In this document: piece after piece, positions 16,528-26,258 of the stretch
Layout of the letters: every line of letters begins with the position of its first letter
Numbering within the stretch: the first letter of the stretch is position 1
Source of the DNA: Nocardia australiensis
GTDB lineage: Bacteria > Actinomycetota > Actinomycetes > Mycobacteriales > Mycobacteriaceae
Assembly: GCF_020733705.1 (NCBI RefSeq)
Contig: NZ_JAJFZM010000001.1
Location: 310,001 to 374,000, forward strand
DNA length: 64,000 bases
Direction: 5' to 3'
Translations under genes and position numbers: made by a program
The notes under the pieces: generated by a model
Database searches by the model: none
The model's input: the letters and a program-made list of their open reading frames with translations, nothing else
Told to the model about the DNA's origin: nothing

Positions 16528-17408
16528 ACCAGACCTCGCAAGGTTCGCGCGGGGGGCCGGATGCCCTGAATCGCGGCGATCATGTCCACGACGCGCCGAG
16601 TTTCGGCGACCTCGTGGACTCGGAAGACTCGGGCGCCGGCCGCGGCCGACCATGCCGTTGCTGCCAATGTGCCCTCCAACCGTTCGGAAAGACCGACGCC
16701 TAGAGTCTCCCCGATAAAATCCTTGTTGCTCAGCGCCATCAAGACGGGCCATCCGGTATTTACAAGAACGTTGATTCCCCGCAACAACTCGAGCCCGTGG
16801 TAGGTGTTTTTGCCGAAGTCATGCGTCGGATCGATCAGAATCGAGTCCTCGCGCACCCCCGCCGCGACGGCTTTTTCGGCAGCGACGACCACGGTACCGG
16901 TCACTTCGGCCACCACATCGGCATAGCGCACCCGATGCGGCCGGGTCCGTGGGACGGCACCGCCGGTGTGGCTGCACACAATGCCCGCACCCGACTCCGC
17001 GGCTACCCACACCAGATCCGGATCGGCGCCCGCCCAGGTGTCGTTGATCAGATCGGCGCCGACGGCCACCGCGGCCGACGCCACCTCCGCGCGCCAGGTG
17101 TCGATGCTGACGAGTAGCTCGGGATATTTCGACCGTATCGCGGCGACGAACGGGACCACTCGGCGTGCCTCCTCGACCGCGTCGACCCGGCTGCCCGGCC
17201 CCGCTTTGACCCCGCCTATGTCGACCAGGTCGGCGCCTTCGTCGACGGCCCGCGCGACCGCGTCCATGGCGGCCGCGTCGGTAAAGGTCGCGCCCTTGTC
17301 GTAGAACGAGTCGGGAGTGCGATTGACGATCGCCATCACCAGCGCGCGATCGATCGCCACCGGCTTGCCGCACAAGGTGGGGAGCGGCACTGCCGTCTGG
17401 CTGAACAT
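16524..17408 (-). CDS. folP2: Dihydropteroate synthase homologue FolP2
   Basis: A 294-residue TIM-barrel pterin-binding protein (Rv1207 position). It has the DHPS landmarks MAIVNRTPDSFYDKG, ADLVDIGG, and DPTHDFGKNTYHG. Typical FolP1 has MGVLNVTPDSFSDGG in the first motif, so the substrate loop differs. Mycobacterial FolP2 is reported not to complement DHPS loss, so this may not be the enzyme of folate synthesis; no folate operon genes lie nearby. Start at ATG 17408. About 98 bases separate it from fadD6. Confidence 0.9.
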   Translation of the reverse strand: MFSQTAVPLPTLCGKPVAIDRALVMAIVNRTPDSFYDKGATFTDAAAMDAVARAVDEGADLVDIGGVKAGPGSRVDAVEEARRVVPFVAAIRSKYPELLVSIDTWRAEVASAAVAVGADLINDTWAGADPDLVWVAAESGAGIVCSHTGGAVPRTRPHRVRYADVVAEVTGTVVVAAEKAVAAGVREDSILIDPTHDFGKNTYHGLELLRGINVLVNTGWPVLMALSNKDFIGETLGVGLSERLEGTLAATAWSAAAGARVFRVHEVAETRRVVDMIAAIQGIRPPARTLRGLV

Positions 17409-17506
17409 GGCTCCGACTGTATCTAGTGCGCCGCTGCGCGTCTTCAGGCCGTACAGGTTAGATGCCACAAGAGTTTCGCTCGGATCCTGTGGTGGGACAC
17501 GGGCGC

Positions 17507-19273
17507 TTACCGGGGGCACGTGCCGGCGGCGACGTCGGCGGCGTAGCCGTCATAGGCGGGGACATAGCCGTCGGCGCGGCCGGCCAGCACGTACATGGTG
17601 CTTTCGCCGTCGGGCTGGTAGCCCTGTTTGCGTAGTTCCACCTTGCGACTCTTGAAGGTCGAGGTCTGCTCGAGTTCGGGTACCACCCGGATGAACAGCG
17701 GGACCGCGTACCCGGGCAACCGCGCATAGACCTGATCGGCGAGCGCGTGTCCGTCGAATTCGACACCGGGATACAGCGTGACCGCCGCCATCCCCGCCTT
17801 ACCGTCGGTGCCCGGAACATCCACGCCGTAGACAACTGCCTGGGCGATCGTGTCCGCCTGCGCCAGTGCCGCCTCGACCTCGGTGCTGGCGACGTTCTCT
17901 CCTTTCCACCGGAAGGTGTCACCGATGCGGTCCACGAAGGCGATGTGGTGCCAGCCCTGATCGCGGACCAGATCGCCGGTATCGAACCAGACGTCGCCGT
18001 CGCTGAAGCCGTCGCGGACCAGCTTCGCCTCCGAGGCGGCCTTGTCTGTGTACCCGTCCGCCGGCGAGCGACTGGTGACCTTCGCCAGCAGCAGCCCGAC
18101 CCCACCTGACGGCGCGCGCCGCAGCCGCCCGTCCGAGCCGCGCTTGGCCTTACCGGTGGCGTCGTCGTATTCGACGATCGCGTATGGCAGCGGCCCGAAT
18201 CCGGCGGTGCGGTCCACTCCGAACGCATTGACGAAGGCGATGTTCACCTCGCTGGCGCCGTAGAACTCGACGATCCGGTCGATGCCGAAACGGTTCTTGA
18301 ACTCGTCCCACAGCTCCGGACGCAGCCCGTTGCCGACAACGAGCCGGACCCGGTGCTGCCGATCGACCGGCTTGGCGGGCTGGTTGAGCAGGTACCGGCA
18401 CACCTCGCCGATGTAGATGAAGGCGGTGGACTTCTCCCTGATGATCTCGTCCCAGAACCCCGACGCCGAGAACTTCCGTCCCAACGCGAAGGTGGCGCCC
18501 GCCGACAGCACCGACGACAGCGCGACGGTAAGCGCGTTGTTGTGATAGAGCGGCAGGCAGCAGTACAGGGTGTCGGTGCCGCGCAAGCGAATTCCGAGTC
18601 CACCGAGCCCCGCCATGCTCTTGGTCCAGCGCAGGTGGGTCATCACGCTGGCCTTCGGCAGTCCGGTGGTGCCGGAGGTGAAGATCAGGAAGGCCCGCTC
18701 CTGTGCGGTGATCTCCGCACACACCGGCGGATCGGTGGCGTCAGCGTCGCGGGCGGCCTTGTCGAGATCCTGTGCGTAGAGGACGTTGGCGAGCGGCTCG
18801 GCGAGCGTGTCCAATGCCTCCTGGCATTCCGCACCGACCACATTCAGCACGCTGTCGAGCAGTCCGAAGCTGTGCGCCAGCACGGTGTCTCGTTGATGGT
18901 GATTGAGTAGACCGACCGTCGCGCCGAGCTTGACCGTGGCCAGCACGACGAATATCGTCTCGGGACGATTCGTCATGAGCACGCCGACCACATCGCCGCG
19001 ATGCACACCCCGATCGACGAGCACGCCCGCGTAGCGGTTCACCTCCGCGTTCGCCTCGGCATAGCTGAAGGTCTTGCCCTCGAACCGAAGGAACGGCCGG
19101 TCCGGGTGCTGGTGGGCGTTGCGCTGGAAATAGAGCCCGACCGAGGACTTGCCACCTGGCCTGACCAGCATGCCGAGGGCACTACGCAGCATGGACGGGA
19201 CATCGACGGCCATACTCGGCAGTCGTCGTGCGATATCGGACAACGTGACTGTCGAGCGGGCGTCGGTGCTCAC
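17507..19273 (-). CDS. fadD6: Long-chain fatty acyl-CoA synthetase FadD6
   Basis: A 588-residue AMP-forming acyl-CoA synthetase (Rv1206, about the same length). Residues about 50-90 hold the N-terminal domain (FEGKTFSYAEANAEVNRYAGVL). The AMP-binding loop is FLIFTSGTTGLPKASVMTH, then FYGASE, and WFDTGDLVRDQGWHHIAFVDRIGDTFRWKGENVA at the hinge to the C-terminal domain. The family also overlaps fatty-acid transport proteins (FATP), which activate very-long-chain acids. GTG start 4 bases after the LOG stop, so the genes are cotranscribed. Confidence 0.9.
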   Translation of the reverse strand: MSTDARSTVTLSDIARRLPSMAVDVPSMLRSALGMLVRPGGKSSVGLYFQRNAHQHPDRPFLRFEGKTFSYAEANAEVNRYAGVLVDRGVHRGDVVGVLMTNRPETIFVVLATVKLGATVGLLNHHQRDTVLAHSFGLLDSVLNVVGAECQEALDTLAEPLANVLYAQDLDKAARDADATDPPVCAEITAQERAFLIFTSGTTGLPKASVMTHLRWTKSMAGLGGLGIRLRGTDTLYCCLPLYHNNALTVALSSVLSAGATFALGRKFSASGFWDEIIREKSTAFIYIGEVCRYLLNQPAKPVDRQHRVRLVVGNGLRPELWDEFKNRFGIDRIVEFYGASEVNIAFVNAFGVDRTAGFGPLPYAIVEYDDATGKAKRGSDGRLRRAPSGGVGLLLAKVTSRSPADGYTDKAASEAKLVRDGFSDGDVWFDTGDLVRDQGWHHIAFVDRIGDTFRWKGENVASTEVEAALAQADTIAQAVVYGVDVPGTDGKAGMAAVTLYPGVEFDGHALADQVYARLPGYAVPLFIRVVPELEQTSTFKSRKVELRKQGYQPDGESTMYVLAGRADGYVPAYDGYAADVAAGTCPR

Positions 19274-19277
19274 GCTG

Positions 19278-19856
19278 TCAAATCTCCTCGCGCGTTGTGG
19301 CGGTGTCATCGGGTTGCAGTGCCACGAAGGCCGACCGCAGATCGGTGGTGACGGAGATTCGGTCTCTGGCGAACTGGGACACGAACTTTCGGTCGTAGAG
19401 CTCGTCCAGCCAGCGAAACAGGCCGTCGTAGAAGCCGTCGGAGTCCAGCACCACCACCGGTTTGTCATGCTGGCCGAGGTAGCCGCCGGTCCAACTCTCG
19501 AAGAACTCTTCGAGAGTGCCGATGCCGCCCGGCAGGGTCAGGAACGCGTCGGCGCGATCCTCCATGACCTGTTTGCGCTGGCGCATGGTGTCGGTGACGA
19601 CGAGTTCATCGGCGTCGACATCCGCGACTTCCTTGTGCACCAAGTGTTTCGGGATCACGCCGATCGTTTGCGCACCGCCGGCCCGCGCCGCGGTGGCGAC
19701 CGCACCCATCATCGAGACGTGTCCGCCGCCGGACACCAATTGCCAACCGCGCCTGGCGATCTCGGTGCCGACGCGCGCAGCCAAGGCGATGTGGGCGGGG
19801 TCGGCGGTGCTGGCCGAGCAGTACACACAGACGACATAGGCTCGCCCGCTCACCAC
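19278..19856 (-). CDS. LOG-family phosphoribohydrolase (Rv1205-like)
   Basis: A 192-residue LOG (lonely guy) protein. The family hydrolyses cytokinin nucleoside monophosphates to the free base, and Rv1205 has been shown to make cytokinins in M. tuberculosis. Motifs are VYCSAST, VSGGGHVSMMG, and PGGIGTLEEFFESWT, which holds the catalytic region; MRQRKQVM supplies the conserved Arg. Its start overlaps the end of a second LOG gene by seven bases. Confidence 0.9.
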   Translation of the reverse strand: MVSGRAYVVCVYCSASTADPAHIALAARVGTEIARRGWQLVSGGGHVSMMGAVATAARAGGAQTIGVIPKHLVHKEVADVDADELVVTDTMRQRKQVMEDRADAFLTLPGGIGTLEEFFESWTGGYLGQHDKPVVVLDSDGFYDGLFRWLDELYDRKFVSQFARDRISVTTDLRSAFVALQPDDTATTREEI

Positions 19857-20656
19857 TGGTCCTCCGTCCCGATCGCGTCCAGATCGCCGCCGTTTTCCGC
19901 CGCACCGAGCACTATGTCGCAGACCTCGTCCACACTGTCGGTTACCCGCAACAGGCCGAGATCGCCGGAGGCGATCTTGCCCGAGCCGGCGAGTGAGTCA
20001 CGCAGCCAATCCACCAGTCCCGCCCAATATTTGGTGCCGAACAGAATGATCGGGAAGCGGGTGATCTTGCGGGTCTGCACCAGGGTGAGCGCCTCGAACA
20101 GCTCGTCGAGAGTGCCGAAACCGCCGGGCAGGCAGACGAATGCCTGGGAGTACTTCACGAACATCGTCTTACGGGCGAAGAAGTAGCGGAAGTTGATTCC
20201 CAGATCGACCCATTCGTTGAGGCTCTGCTCGAACGGCAACTCGATGCCGAGCCCGATCGAATACCCGCCCGCCTCCGAGGCGCCACGGTTGGCGGCCTCC
20301 ATGGCGCCGGGGCCGCCACCGGTGATCACCGCGAATCCCGCGCGGGCGAGCGCGCCGCCGAGCGCGTGGCCCGCCTCGTACTCCGGATGGCCGGGCGGGG
20401 TGCGCGCGGAACCGAAAACGGTGACCGCACGCGGTACTTCGGCGAGCGCACCGAAGCCCTCGACGAACTCGGCCTGAATGCGTAGCACCCGCCACGGGTC
20501 GGTATGCACCCAGTCGCTCGGTCCGTGCCTGTCCAACAGATTCTGGTCGGCGGTGCCACCGGGCTTGCGGTCGCGGCGGAACATGATCGGCCCGCGAAAT
20601 TTGGGGGTCGACTTGCGGACGCTGGCGCCACTGTCATCTGCGGTTTCGGTGGACAT
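19850..20656 (-). CDS. Second LOG-family (TIGR00730) protein
   Basis: A 268-residue protein of the same Rossmann-like superfamily, longer than its neighbour by an N-terminal extension of about 70 residues. It has VTVFGSARTPPGHPEYEAG, ITGGGPGAMEAANRGA, and LPGGFGTLDELFEALTLVQTRK. Members of this longer branch may be nucleotide 5'-phosphate hydrolases (PpnN-like) or LOGs; substrate not known. ATG 20656 is used, with an in-frame GTG nine bases earlier. It is the first gene of the operon running to gpgS and lies 10 bases from the end of dapE. Confidence 0.88.
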   Translation of the reverse strand: MSTETADDSGASVRKSTPKFRGPIMFRRDRKPGGTADQNLLDRHGPSDWVHTDPWRVLRIQAEFVEGFGALAEVPRAVTVFGSARTPPGHPEYEAGHALGGALARAGFAVITGGGPGAMEAANRGASEAGGYSIGLGIELPFEQSLNEWVDLGINFRYFFARKTMFVKYSQAFVCLPGGFGTLDELFEALTLVQTRKITRFPIILFGTKYWAGLVDWLRDSLAGSGKIASGDLGLLRVTDSVDEVCDIVLGAAENGGDLDAIGTEDQW

Positions 20657-20666
20657 GCGTGCCACG

Positions 20667-21761
20667 CTACCGGGTCAGATAGCCGCGCAGCATGGCGGTG
20701 ACGGCGGTGATCTGCGCGGTCGGTACATGCTCGTCGCGCTTATGCGCCAGGTTCGGGTCACCGGGACCGAAGTTCACGGCGGGGATGCCGCGGGCAGCGA
20801 AGCGCGAGACGTCGGTCCAGCCGTACTTGGCGCGCACACCGCCGCCGCCGTGGCTGTTCACCGAGCCGATGAGACCCGCCGCCGCCGGCGCGGTCAGGCC
20901 GGGCAGGGCGCCCGCAGCGGAGTCGGTTACCTCGAAGGTCACGTCGAGGCCGTCGAATACCGCACGGACGTGCGCGATGGCCTGCTCGACCGTGCGATCC
21001 GGAGCGAATCGGAAGTTCACCGAGACCTCGGCGATATCGGGGACCACATTTCCCGCGACTCCGCCCGATACGCCGACCGCCGAGAGTCCCTCGCGGTAGA
21101 CGCAGCCGTCGATGTCGACCTCGCGAGCCCGGTAGTCGGCAAGACGCCGCAGGACCGGGGCGAGCTTGTGAATGGCATTGTCGCCCAACCAGGCCCGCGC
21201 CGAATGGGCCCGCACGCCGGCGGTGGACAGCCGGACCCGCAGGGTCCCCTGGCAACCCGCCTCGATCCAGCCCGCCGAGGGTTCACCGAGAATCGCCAGG
21301 TCACCGTCGAGCCACTCCGGCAACTCCCGTTCGATCGCGCCGAGCCCATTGAATTCGGCGGCGATTTCCTCGCAGTCGTAGAAGATCAGGGTCAGATCGT
21401 GCGCCGGATCGGCAATCGTCGCGGCCAGGTGGAGGAACACCGCGTCACCGGATTTCATGTCGACCGTGCCGCACCCATAGAGCACGTCCGCGCCGTCGTC
21501 GCCGATATCGAACCTGCTCGGCACATTGTCGGCTATCGGCACGGTGTCCAGGTGTCCGGCCAGGATCACTCGCGTCGGGAGACCCCGATTCGTCCGCGCG
21601 AGCACGACATTCCCGTGCCGCAGCACTTCGAATCCGTCGGTCTGCTCGCGCAGTGCCCGCTCGACGATATCGGCGATCCGCGCCTCGTCGCGGGACACGC
21701 TCTCGATGTCGACCAGAGCGGCGGTCAGCGTGATGGGGTCGGCGCGCAAGTCGATGATCAC
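20667..21761 (-). CDS. dapE: Succinyl-diaminopimelate desuccinylase
   Basis: Cuts N-succinyl-LL-diaminopimelate to LL-diaminopimelate for lysine and peptidoglycan synthesis. About 364 residues in the M20 metallopeptidase family, closely resembling Rv1202. AGHLDTVP and [15 protein letters not shown] hold the dinuclear zinc ligands, with the catalytic Glu in [15 protein letters not shown]. The GTG at 21761 aligns with the known M. tuberculosis start; ATG 21785 and GTG 21806 are upstream alternatives. It is divergent from dapD. Confidence 0.95.
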   Translation of the reverse strand: MIIDLRADPITLTAALVDIESVSRDEARIADIVERALREQTDGFEVLRHGNVVLARTNRGLPTRVILAGHLDTVPIADNVPSRFDIGDDGADVLYGCGTVDMKSGDAVFLHLAATIADPAHDLTLIFYDCEEIAAEFNGLGAIERELPEWLDGDLAILGEPSAGWIEAGCQGTLRVRLSTAGVRAHSARAWLGDNAIHKLAPVLRRLADYRAREVDIDGCVYREGLSAVGVSGGVAGNVVPDIAEVSVNFRFAPDRTVEQAIAHVRAVFDGLDVTFEVTDSAAGALPGLTAPAAAGLIGSVNSHGGGGVRAKYGWTDVSRFAARGIPAVNFGPGDPNLAHKRDEHVPTAQITAVTAMLRGYLTR

Positions 21762-21937
21762 GCCCGACAGCCTACGGCCGGACATATCGATCCGGACTTC
21801 GGTCACGGCTCTCGACGTACACCGCTACGGTGTCGCGGGTGTACCGGCACCGCAGACGCGATCGACTCAGCACAACCGCCCCTCATCGCCGATGCGGCCG
21901 CACCGCTGCCGGTCACGGATCGGTAGGCTCTCATGAC

Positions 21938-22885
21938 GTGAGCATTCAGGGAGCAACAGCAGTCGGTATCGCCAATGTGACAGCGGACGGGACCGTCCTG
22001 GACACCTGGTATCCGAGTCCGCGACTCGGCGAGTTCACCGAGACCGCCACTGTGCGCCTCGAGCAGGCTCCCGAGGAGTTCGCCGCGCTTGTCGGCTTCG
22101 ACGAGGCACGCGGTGTGGACGTGATCGCCGTGCGGACCACCATCGCCGACCTCAGCGCGGCACCGGTCGACGCGCATGAGGTCTACCTGCGGTTGCACCT
22201 ACTCTCGCATCGTCTGGTTCGCCCGCACGGACTGAGCCTCGAAGGCCAGTTCGGGCTGCTCAGCAATGTGGTGTGGACCAATCACGGCCCCGCCGCCGTG
22301 GAGGGCTTCGAGCTGACCCGCGCCAAGCTGCGCGCCCGTGGACCGGTCACCGTGTACAGCATCGACAAGTTCCCGCGCATGGTCGATTATGTGGTGCCCT
22401 CGGGCGTCCGCATCGGCGACGCCGACCGCGTCCGGCTCGGCGCGCACCTGGCCTCGGGCACCACCGTCATGCATGAGGGCTTCGTGAACTTCAATGCGGG
22501 GACGCTCGGCAACTCCATGGTCGAGGGCCGTATTTCGGCGGGCGTGGTGGTCGGCGACGGCTCGGATGTCGGCGGCGGCGCCTCCATCATGGGCACGCTG
22601 TCCGGCGGTGGCACCACCATCGTCTCGGTCGGTGAACGCTCACTGCTGGGCGCCAACGCCGGCCTCGGTATCCCGCTCGGCGACGACTGCGTTCTCGAGG
22701 CCGGCCTCTACCTGACCGCGGGCACCAAGGTCGCCACGCCCGACGGCACGGTCGTCAAAGCGGCCGAATTGGCCGGACGGAACAACCTGCTGTTCCGCCG
22801 CAATTCGCTCACCGGAGCGGTAGAAGTGGTGCCCCGCAAGGGAACCGGTATCGAGCTGAACGCCGCACTGCACGCCAACGACTGA
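21938..22885 (+). CDS. dapD: Tetrahydrodipicolinate N-succinyltransferase
   Basis: Transfers succinyl from CoA to tetrahydrodipicolinate, two steps before DapE. The 315 residues agree with Rv1201c. The C-terminal two thirds is a left-handed beta-helix of hexapeptide repeats ([23 protein letters not shown]). The N-terminal part has the actinobacterial DapD fold. GTG start at 21938. The 176-base gap to dapE must hold both promoters; nothing clear is seen in it. Confidence 0.96.
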   Translation: MSIQGATAVGIANVTADGTVLDTWYPSPRLGEFTETATVRLEQAPEEFAALVGFDEARGVDVIAVRTTIADLSAAPVDAHEVYLRLHLLSHRLVRPHGLSLEGQFGLLSNVVWTNHGPAAVEGFELTRAKLRARGPVTVYSIDKFPRMVDYVVPSGVRIGDADRVRLGAHLASGTTVMHEGFVNFNAGTLGNSMVEGRISAGVVVGDGSDVGGGASIMGTLSGGGTTIVSVGERSLLGANAGLGIPLGDDCVLEAGLYLTAGTKVATPDGTVVKAAELAGRNNLLFRRNSLTGAVEVVPRKGTGIELNAALHAND

Positions 22886-22899
22886 CAGCCCGACCGCAG

Positions 22900-22946
22900 C
22901 CACCCGATCCGATCACAGGCCGAAGGCGATGATCCGGGTCGGGTGG
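22900..22946. terminator. Hairpin between convergent dapD and fadD36
   Basis: CCACCCGATCC (22900-22910) pairs with GGGTCGGGTGG (22936-22946), 10 Watson-Crick pairs and one G-T, around a 25-base loop. It lies between two convergent genes. No T-run follows, so it is only a possible two-way terminator. Confidence 0.35.
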
Positions 22947-22974
22947 ATGCGGATCAGCGGTCGATCATCCTGCG

Positions 22975-24402
22975 TCAGCTCAGCAGCTTCTTCTGGACCT
23001 TGCCCATGGCATTGCGCGGCAGCGCATCGACGATGCGGACTTCGCGCGGGCGTTTGTGCACCGAAAGCTGCTCGGCCACCTGCTCGATCAGGGCCTTCTC
23101 GATGGAATCGGTTGCCGCGCCGCGCAGTACGACAAAGGCAACGATGCGCTGACCGAGATCGGCATCCGGCAGCCCGACCACCGCGACCTCCGCGACATCG
23201 GGGTGGCCGAGCAATGCGTTCTCCACTTCGCCCGCGCCGATGCGGTATCCGCCGGATTTGATGAGGTCGACCGACTCACGGCCGACGATGCGATGGAAGC
23301 CGTCGGGACCGATCGCCGCCACATCGCCGGTCTTGAACCAGCCGTCATCGGTCCAGCACTCGGCCGTTGCCTCGGCGCGATCGAGGTAGCCATCGAACAC
23401 CATCGGCCCCCGCACCTGCAGGCCGCCGATGCTCTCACCATCGTGCGCGACCGGCTCGCCCGACTCATCACAGATCCGGGTCCGCACACCCGCCACCGGC
23501 ACGCCGACCCAGCCCGGCCTGCGCTCACCGTCGGCACGTGTGGACAGCGTGATCATTGTTTCGCTCATGCCGTAGCGCTCGATCGGAGCGTGACCGGTGA
23601 GCTCGCGCAGTCGCTCGAACACCGGTACGGGCAGTGGCGCACTGCCCGACACCAGCAGTCGCGCATCAGCCAATTGCCGTGCCGCGCCGGCATCTTCGGC
23701 AATGCGCGACCATACTGTCGGCACACCGAAGTAGAGCGTCCCCGCCGCGTCCGCGTATGCCTGCGGGGTCGGCTTGCCGGTGTGGATCAACGGACTTCCC
23801 ACCCGCAACGGACCGAGCACACCGAGGATCAGGCCGTGCACATGGAACAGCGGAAGTCCGTGCACCAGAACGTCGTTCGCGGTCCAAGTCCAGGCGTCCG
23901 CGAGCGCGTCCAGACCCGCGGCAATGGCGCCACGGCTGAGCACTACGCCCTTGGGCGGCCCGGTCGTTCCGGAGGTATACAGCACGAAAGCCGGTGCGCC
24001 GGGCTCGGGTTCGGGGTAGGTATGCCAGGAGCGGGCGTGCACGCGAACCGGGACGACCGGCAGGTTCGTCCGCGCGGGCGCCTCCCCGAGCCATGCCTGT
24101 GCGCCGGAATCACCGAGGATGTACTCCAGTTCAGCGCTTCCCGAGTCCGGCGGCACCGGAACCACGGTGACCCCGGCTATGAGACAACCGACCACGGCAA
24201 GCACCGTGGTGACGCTCGGGCGGGCCAGTACCGCAACCCGCTCCGCACGGGCAATACGTTCGGCCACCGAGGTCGCGGCGCCGAGTAGATCGCTACGCGA
24301 CAGCGTCACCCCGTCAATGGTGACCGCGTCGGGGCGGTCCTCCCCCGCGGCGACCGCGAGTGGGTTCAGGGAACGAAGCAGCAGTGGCACACCGATCGAC
24401 AT
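22975..24402 (-). CDS. Acyl-CoA synthetase FadD36-like
   Basis: A 475-residue AMP-forming synthetase, nearly the length of Rv1193 (FadD36). The AMP loop is FVLYTSGTTGPPKGVVLS. Further motifs are ERYGMSET, DGWFKTGDVAAIGPDG, and the C-terminal lysine in LPRNAMGKVQKKLL that drives adenylation. It begins without the long N-terminal region of FadD6, fitting the malonyl-/short-chain synthetase branch; the substrate cannot be read from the sequence. It converges on dapD. Confidence 0.87.
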   Translation of the reverse strand: MSIGVPLLLRSLNPLAVAAGEDRPDAVTIDGVTLSRSDLLGAATSVAERIARAERVAVLARPSVTTVLAVVGCLIAGVTVVPVPPDSGSAELEYILGDSGAQAWLGEAPARTNLPVVPVRVHARSWHTYPEPEPGAPAFVLYTSGTTGPPKGVVLSRGAIAAGLDALADAWTWTANDVLVHGLPLFHVHGLILGVLGPLRVGSPLIHTGKPTPQAYADAAGTLYFGVPTVWSRIAEDAGAARQLADARLLVSGSAPLPVPVFERLRELTGHAPIERYGMSETMITLSTRADGERRPGWVGVPVAGVRTRICDESGEPVAHDGESIGGLQVRGPMVFDGYLDRAEATAECWTDDGWFKTGDVAAIGPDGFHRIVGRESVDLIKSGGYRIGAGEVENALLGHPDVAEVAVVGLPDADLGQRIVAFVVLRGAATDSIEKALIEQVAEQLSVHKRPREVRIVDALPRNAMGKVQKKLLS

Positions 24403-24507
24403 TCGCTCACGCTACTTCGCCGGCATCCACGGCCATCCGACTGGTTGACACCCCATTGAGGCAGTGAGAGGGTTGATACACATCCTTCTCAGCGGGTGTG
24501 TGGGAGG

Positions 24508-25140
24508 TCACGGAATCCGGAACGAGACGACGACATGGTCACGCGCGAATTGCCGCGCCGCCACGTCGTCATCGAGCGGAATCACCGTTTGCGGTGTGAG
24601 AGCCAGCGATAACGCGGTGCGCGCGATCATCTCGGCGAGCGGTTCGGGATCGTAATCGGGCAGCTTGCCTTCGGCCTGCAGTCGAGTGATGAATTCGGCC
24701 GTATAGTCGCGGCCCATCTCGATGACCGGAGCTCCCTTGACGGTGAGATATGGCAGCACGATCTCGGGCTCGGTCTTCAACAGCCGGTCGAGTAGCTTAT
24801 TGCCGCGCAACCCATTCAGGAACGCGACGAACAATTCGACGATCTGATCTTCGGCCCCCGCATCACGATCGACCTGCCGCTGCAGCGTGGCGTCCACCTC
24901 GTCGATGAACTGGCGGGCCTGCCGGAGCCCGACCGCCTGGATGAGATCGGACTTGCTCGCGAAACGCCGATAGAGTGTGGCCAGCGACAGCCCACATCGC
25001 CTCGCCACCTCGACCATGCTGGTGCGTTTGATGCCGAAATCCAGAAAAGCGAGCAGCGCCGCGTCCAGCACCGGCGCCTGATTGCGATCCTCGGGACTGG
25101 TGCTGCGCACCAGCGCCAGCAGTCTGGTCAGCCTCGCCAT
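24508..25140 (-). CDS. TetR-family transcriptional regulator
   Basis: A 210-residue TetR repressor. The N-terminal helix-turn-helix is KRTSMVEVARRCGLSLATLYRRFASKSDL, about residues 40-68. The C-terminal ligand domain is all-helical. ATG 25140 is supported by GGGTGAG just upstream; GTG 25149 is the alternative. It is divergent from the MpaB-family gene at 25343, with a perfect inverted repeat between them, so that gene is the likely target. Confidence 0.87.
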   Translation of the reverse strand: MARLTRLLALVRSTSPEDRNQAPVLDAALLAFLDFGIKRTSMVEVARRCGLSLATLYRRFASKSDLIQAVGLRQARQFIDEVDATLQRQVDRDAGAEDQIVELFVAFLNGLRGNKLLDRLLKTEPEIVLPYLTVKGAPVIEMGRDYTAEFITRLQAEGKLPDYDPEPLAEMIARTALSLALTPQTVIPLDDDVAARQFARDHVVVSFRIP

Positions 25141-25246
25141 GACACTCACCCTATCCGCTTCGATGAAACGATGACATCACTAGCTTCGCATGCCATCATC
25201 TACGGCGGAAGAATCCCGAAACCGCGTCATTGACAACCCTGCCAGG

Positions 25247-25281
25247 ATAATGAGAAGGTGAGGACATAATATTCTCATTAT
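25247..25281. promoter_or_regulatory. Inverted repeat between tetR and the MpaB-family gene
   Basis: ATAATGAGAA (25247-25256) and TTCTCATTAT (25272-25281) are perfect 10-base arms around 15 bases, in an AT-rich patch within otherwise GC-rich DNA. It lies 61 bases before the MpaB-family start and 107 bases before the tetR start. A TetR operator is the simplest reading; a hairpin in the tetR leader is the other. Confidence 0.5.
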
Positions 25282-25342
25282 TCAAATGCCGCAGATCGTC
25301 CGAACCCCGTAGTGCGGCCGAATTCGAAAGACGAGGTCGACG

Positions 25343-26212
25343 ATGACCGCGGCCAATCGAGCAACACCGCACGAACCGGCCACAACCTGCCGCTATGGCA
25401 CGGCCGACGACTTCCAGATGGACGAAATCTTCGACGGCATCGCCGCCGCGCTCGGCGGCATGGCCAATGTCATGGTCCAACTGAGCCTGCGGCCCGTGGC
25501 GTACGGCGTAATGGAGAGCAAGGTCGAATCGGGCCGGGTCGACCTGCATCCATGGAAGCGGTTGCGCACCACCCTCACCTACATCTCGGTCGCGCTGCTC
25601 GGTTCGGAGAAAGATCGGGAGATCTACCGCGAGGCGGTCAACCAATCGCATCGCCCGGTGCACTCCGAACCGGATGCCCCACTGAAGTACAACGCCTTCG
25701 ATCCGAAGCTCCAGCTATGGGTAGCAGCCTGCCTGTATTGGGGCATCGTCGATTTGAAAGAGAAGATGCACGGTCCGCTCGACGAGGACACCGCCGACGT
25801 GTTCTATCAATACGCGGCCCGGCTCGGCACCACCCTGCAGATGCGCCAGGAGATGTGGCCCGCGGACCGCGCGGCGTTCGAGGACTACTGGAACACCAAC
25901 CTGGCGACCAAGACCATCGACGCCCGCACGCGTGCCTACTTCGATCACATCATTGATTTGAAGATGCTCGCGCGACCGCTGCGGATCTTCGGGCGGCTGC
26001 ACCGCTTCATTGTCGGCGGACTGCTGCCGCAACATCTGCGCGACGAGATGGGCATGACCTGGAGTGCGCGCGATCAGCGCCGCTTCGTCGAACTGCTGCG
26101 CACCATCGGAACCGTACAGGACCGATTCCCCAAGGCCGCCAGGGTTTTTCCGATGAATGTGCTGCTAGTGGACATGCGCCTCCGACACCGGTTCGGCAGA
26201 CCGTTGGTATAG
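25343..26212 (+). CDS. Oxygenase MpaB/DUF2236-family protein
   Basis: A 289-residue protein of the DUF2236 family, related to latex-clearing protein Lcp and MpaB, heme-containing or heme-like oxygenases. Visible features are MANVMVQLSLRPVAYGVMES near the N-terminus, RTTLTYISVALLGSEKDREIY, the central WVAACLYWGIVDL, and the tail AARVFPMNVLLVDMRLRHRFGRPLV. No signal peptide. Substrate unknown; members are common and numerous in Nocardia and mycobacteria. It is probably controlled by the divergent TetR protein. Confidence 0.8.
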   Translation: MTAANRATPHEPATTCRYGTADDFQMDEIFDGIAAALGGMANVMVQLSLRPVAYGVMESKVESGRVDLHPWKRLRTTLTYISVALLGSEKDREIYREAVNQSHRPVHSEPDAPLKYNAFDPKLQLWVAACLYWGIVDLKEKMHGPLDEDTADVFYQYAARLGTTLQMRQEMWPADRAAFEDYWNTNLATKTIDARTRAYFDHIIDLKMLARPLRIFGRLHRFIVGGLLPQHLRDEMGMTWSARDQRRFVELLRTIGTVQDRFPKAARVFPMNVLLVDMRLRHRFGRPLV

Positions 26213-26258
26213 CCGGCGGGTCAGGATCTACTGACCGAGGCGCGCAGTAAGAAGTGTC

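Noticed and set aside
16524..17408. Calling this gene the main folate enzyme FolP1
   Set aside because: The first DHPS motif differs (NRTPDSFYDKG), the context is that of folP2, and no folate synthesis genes adjoin it.
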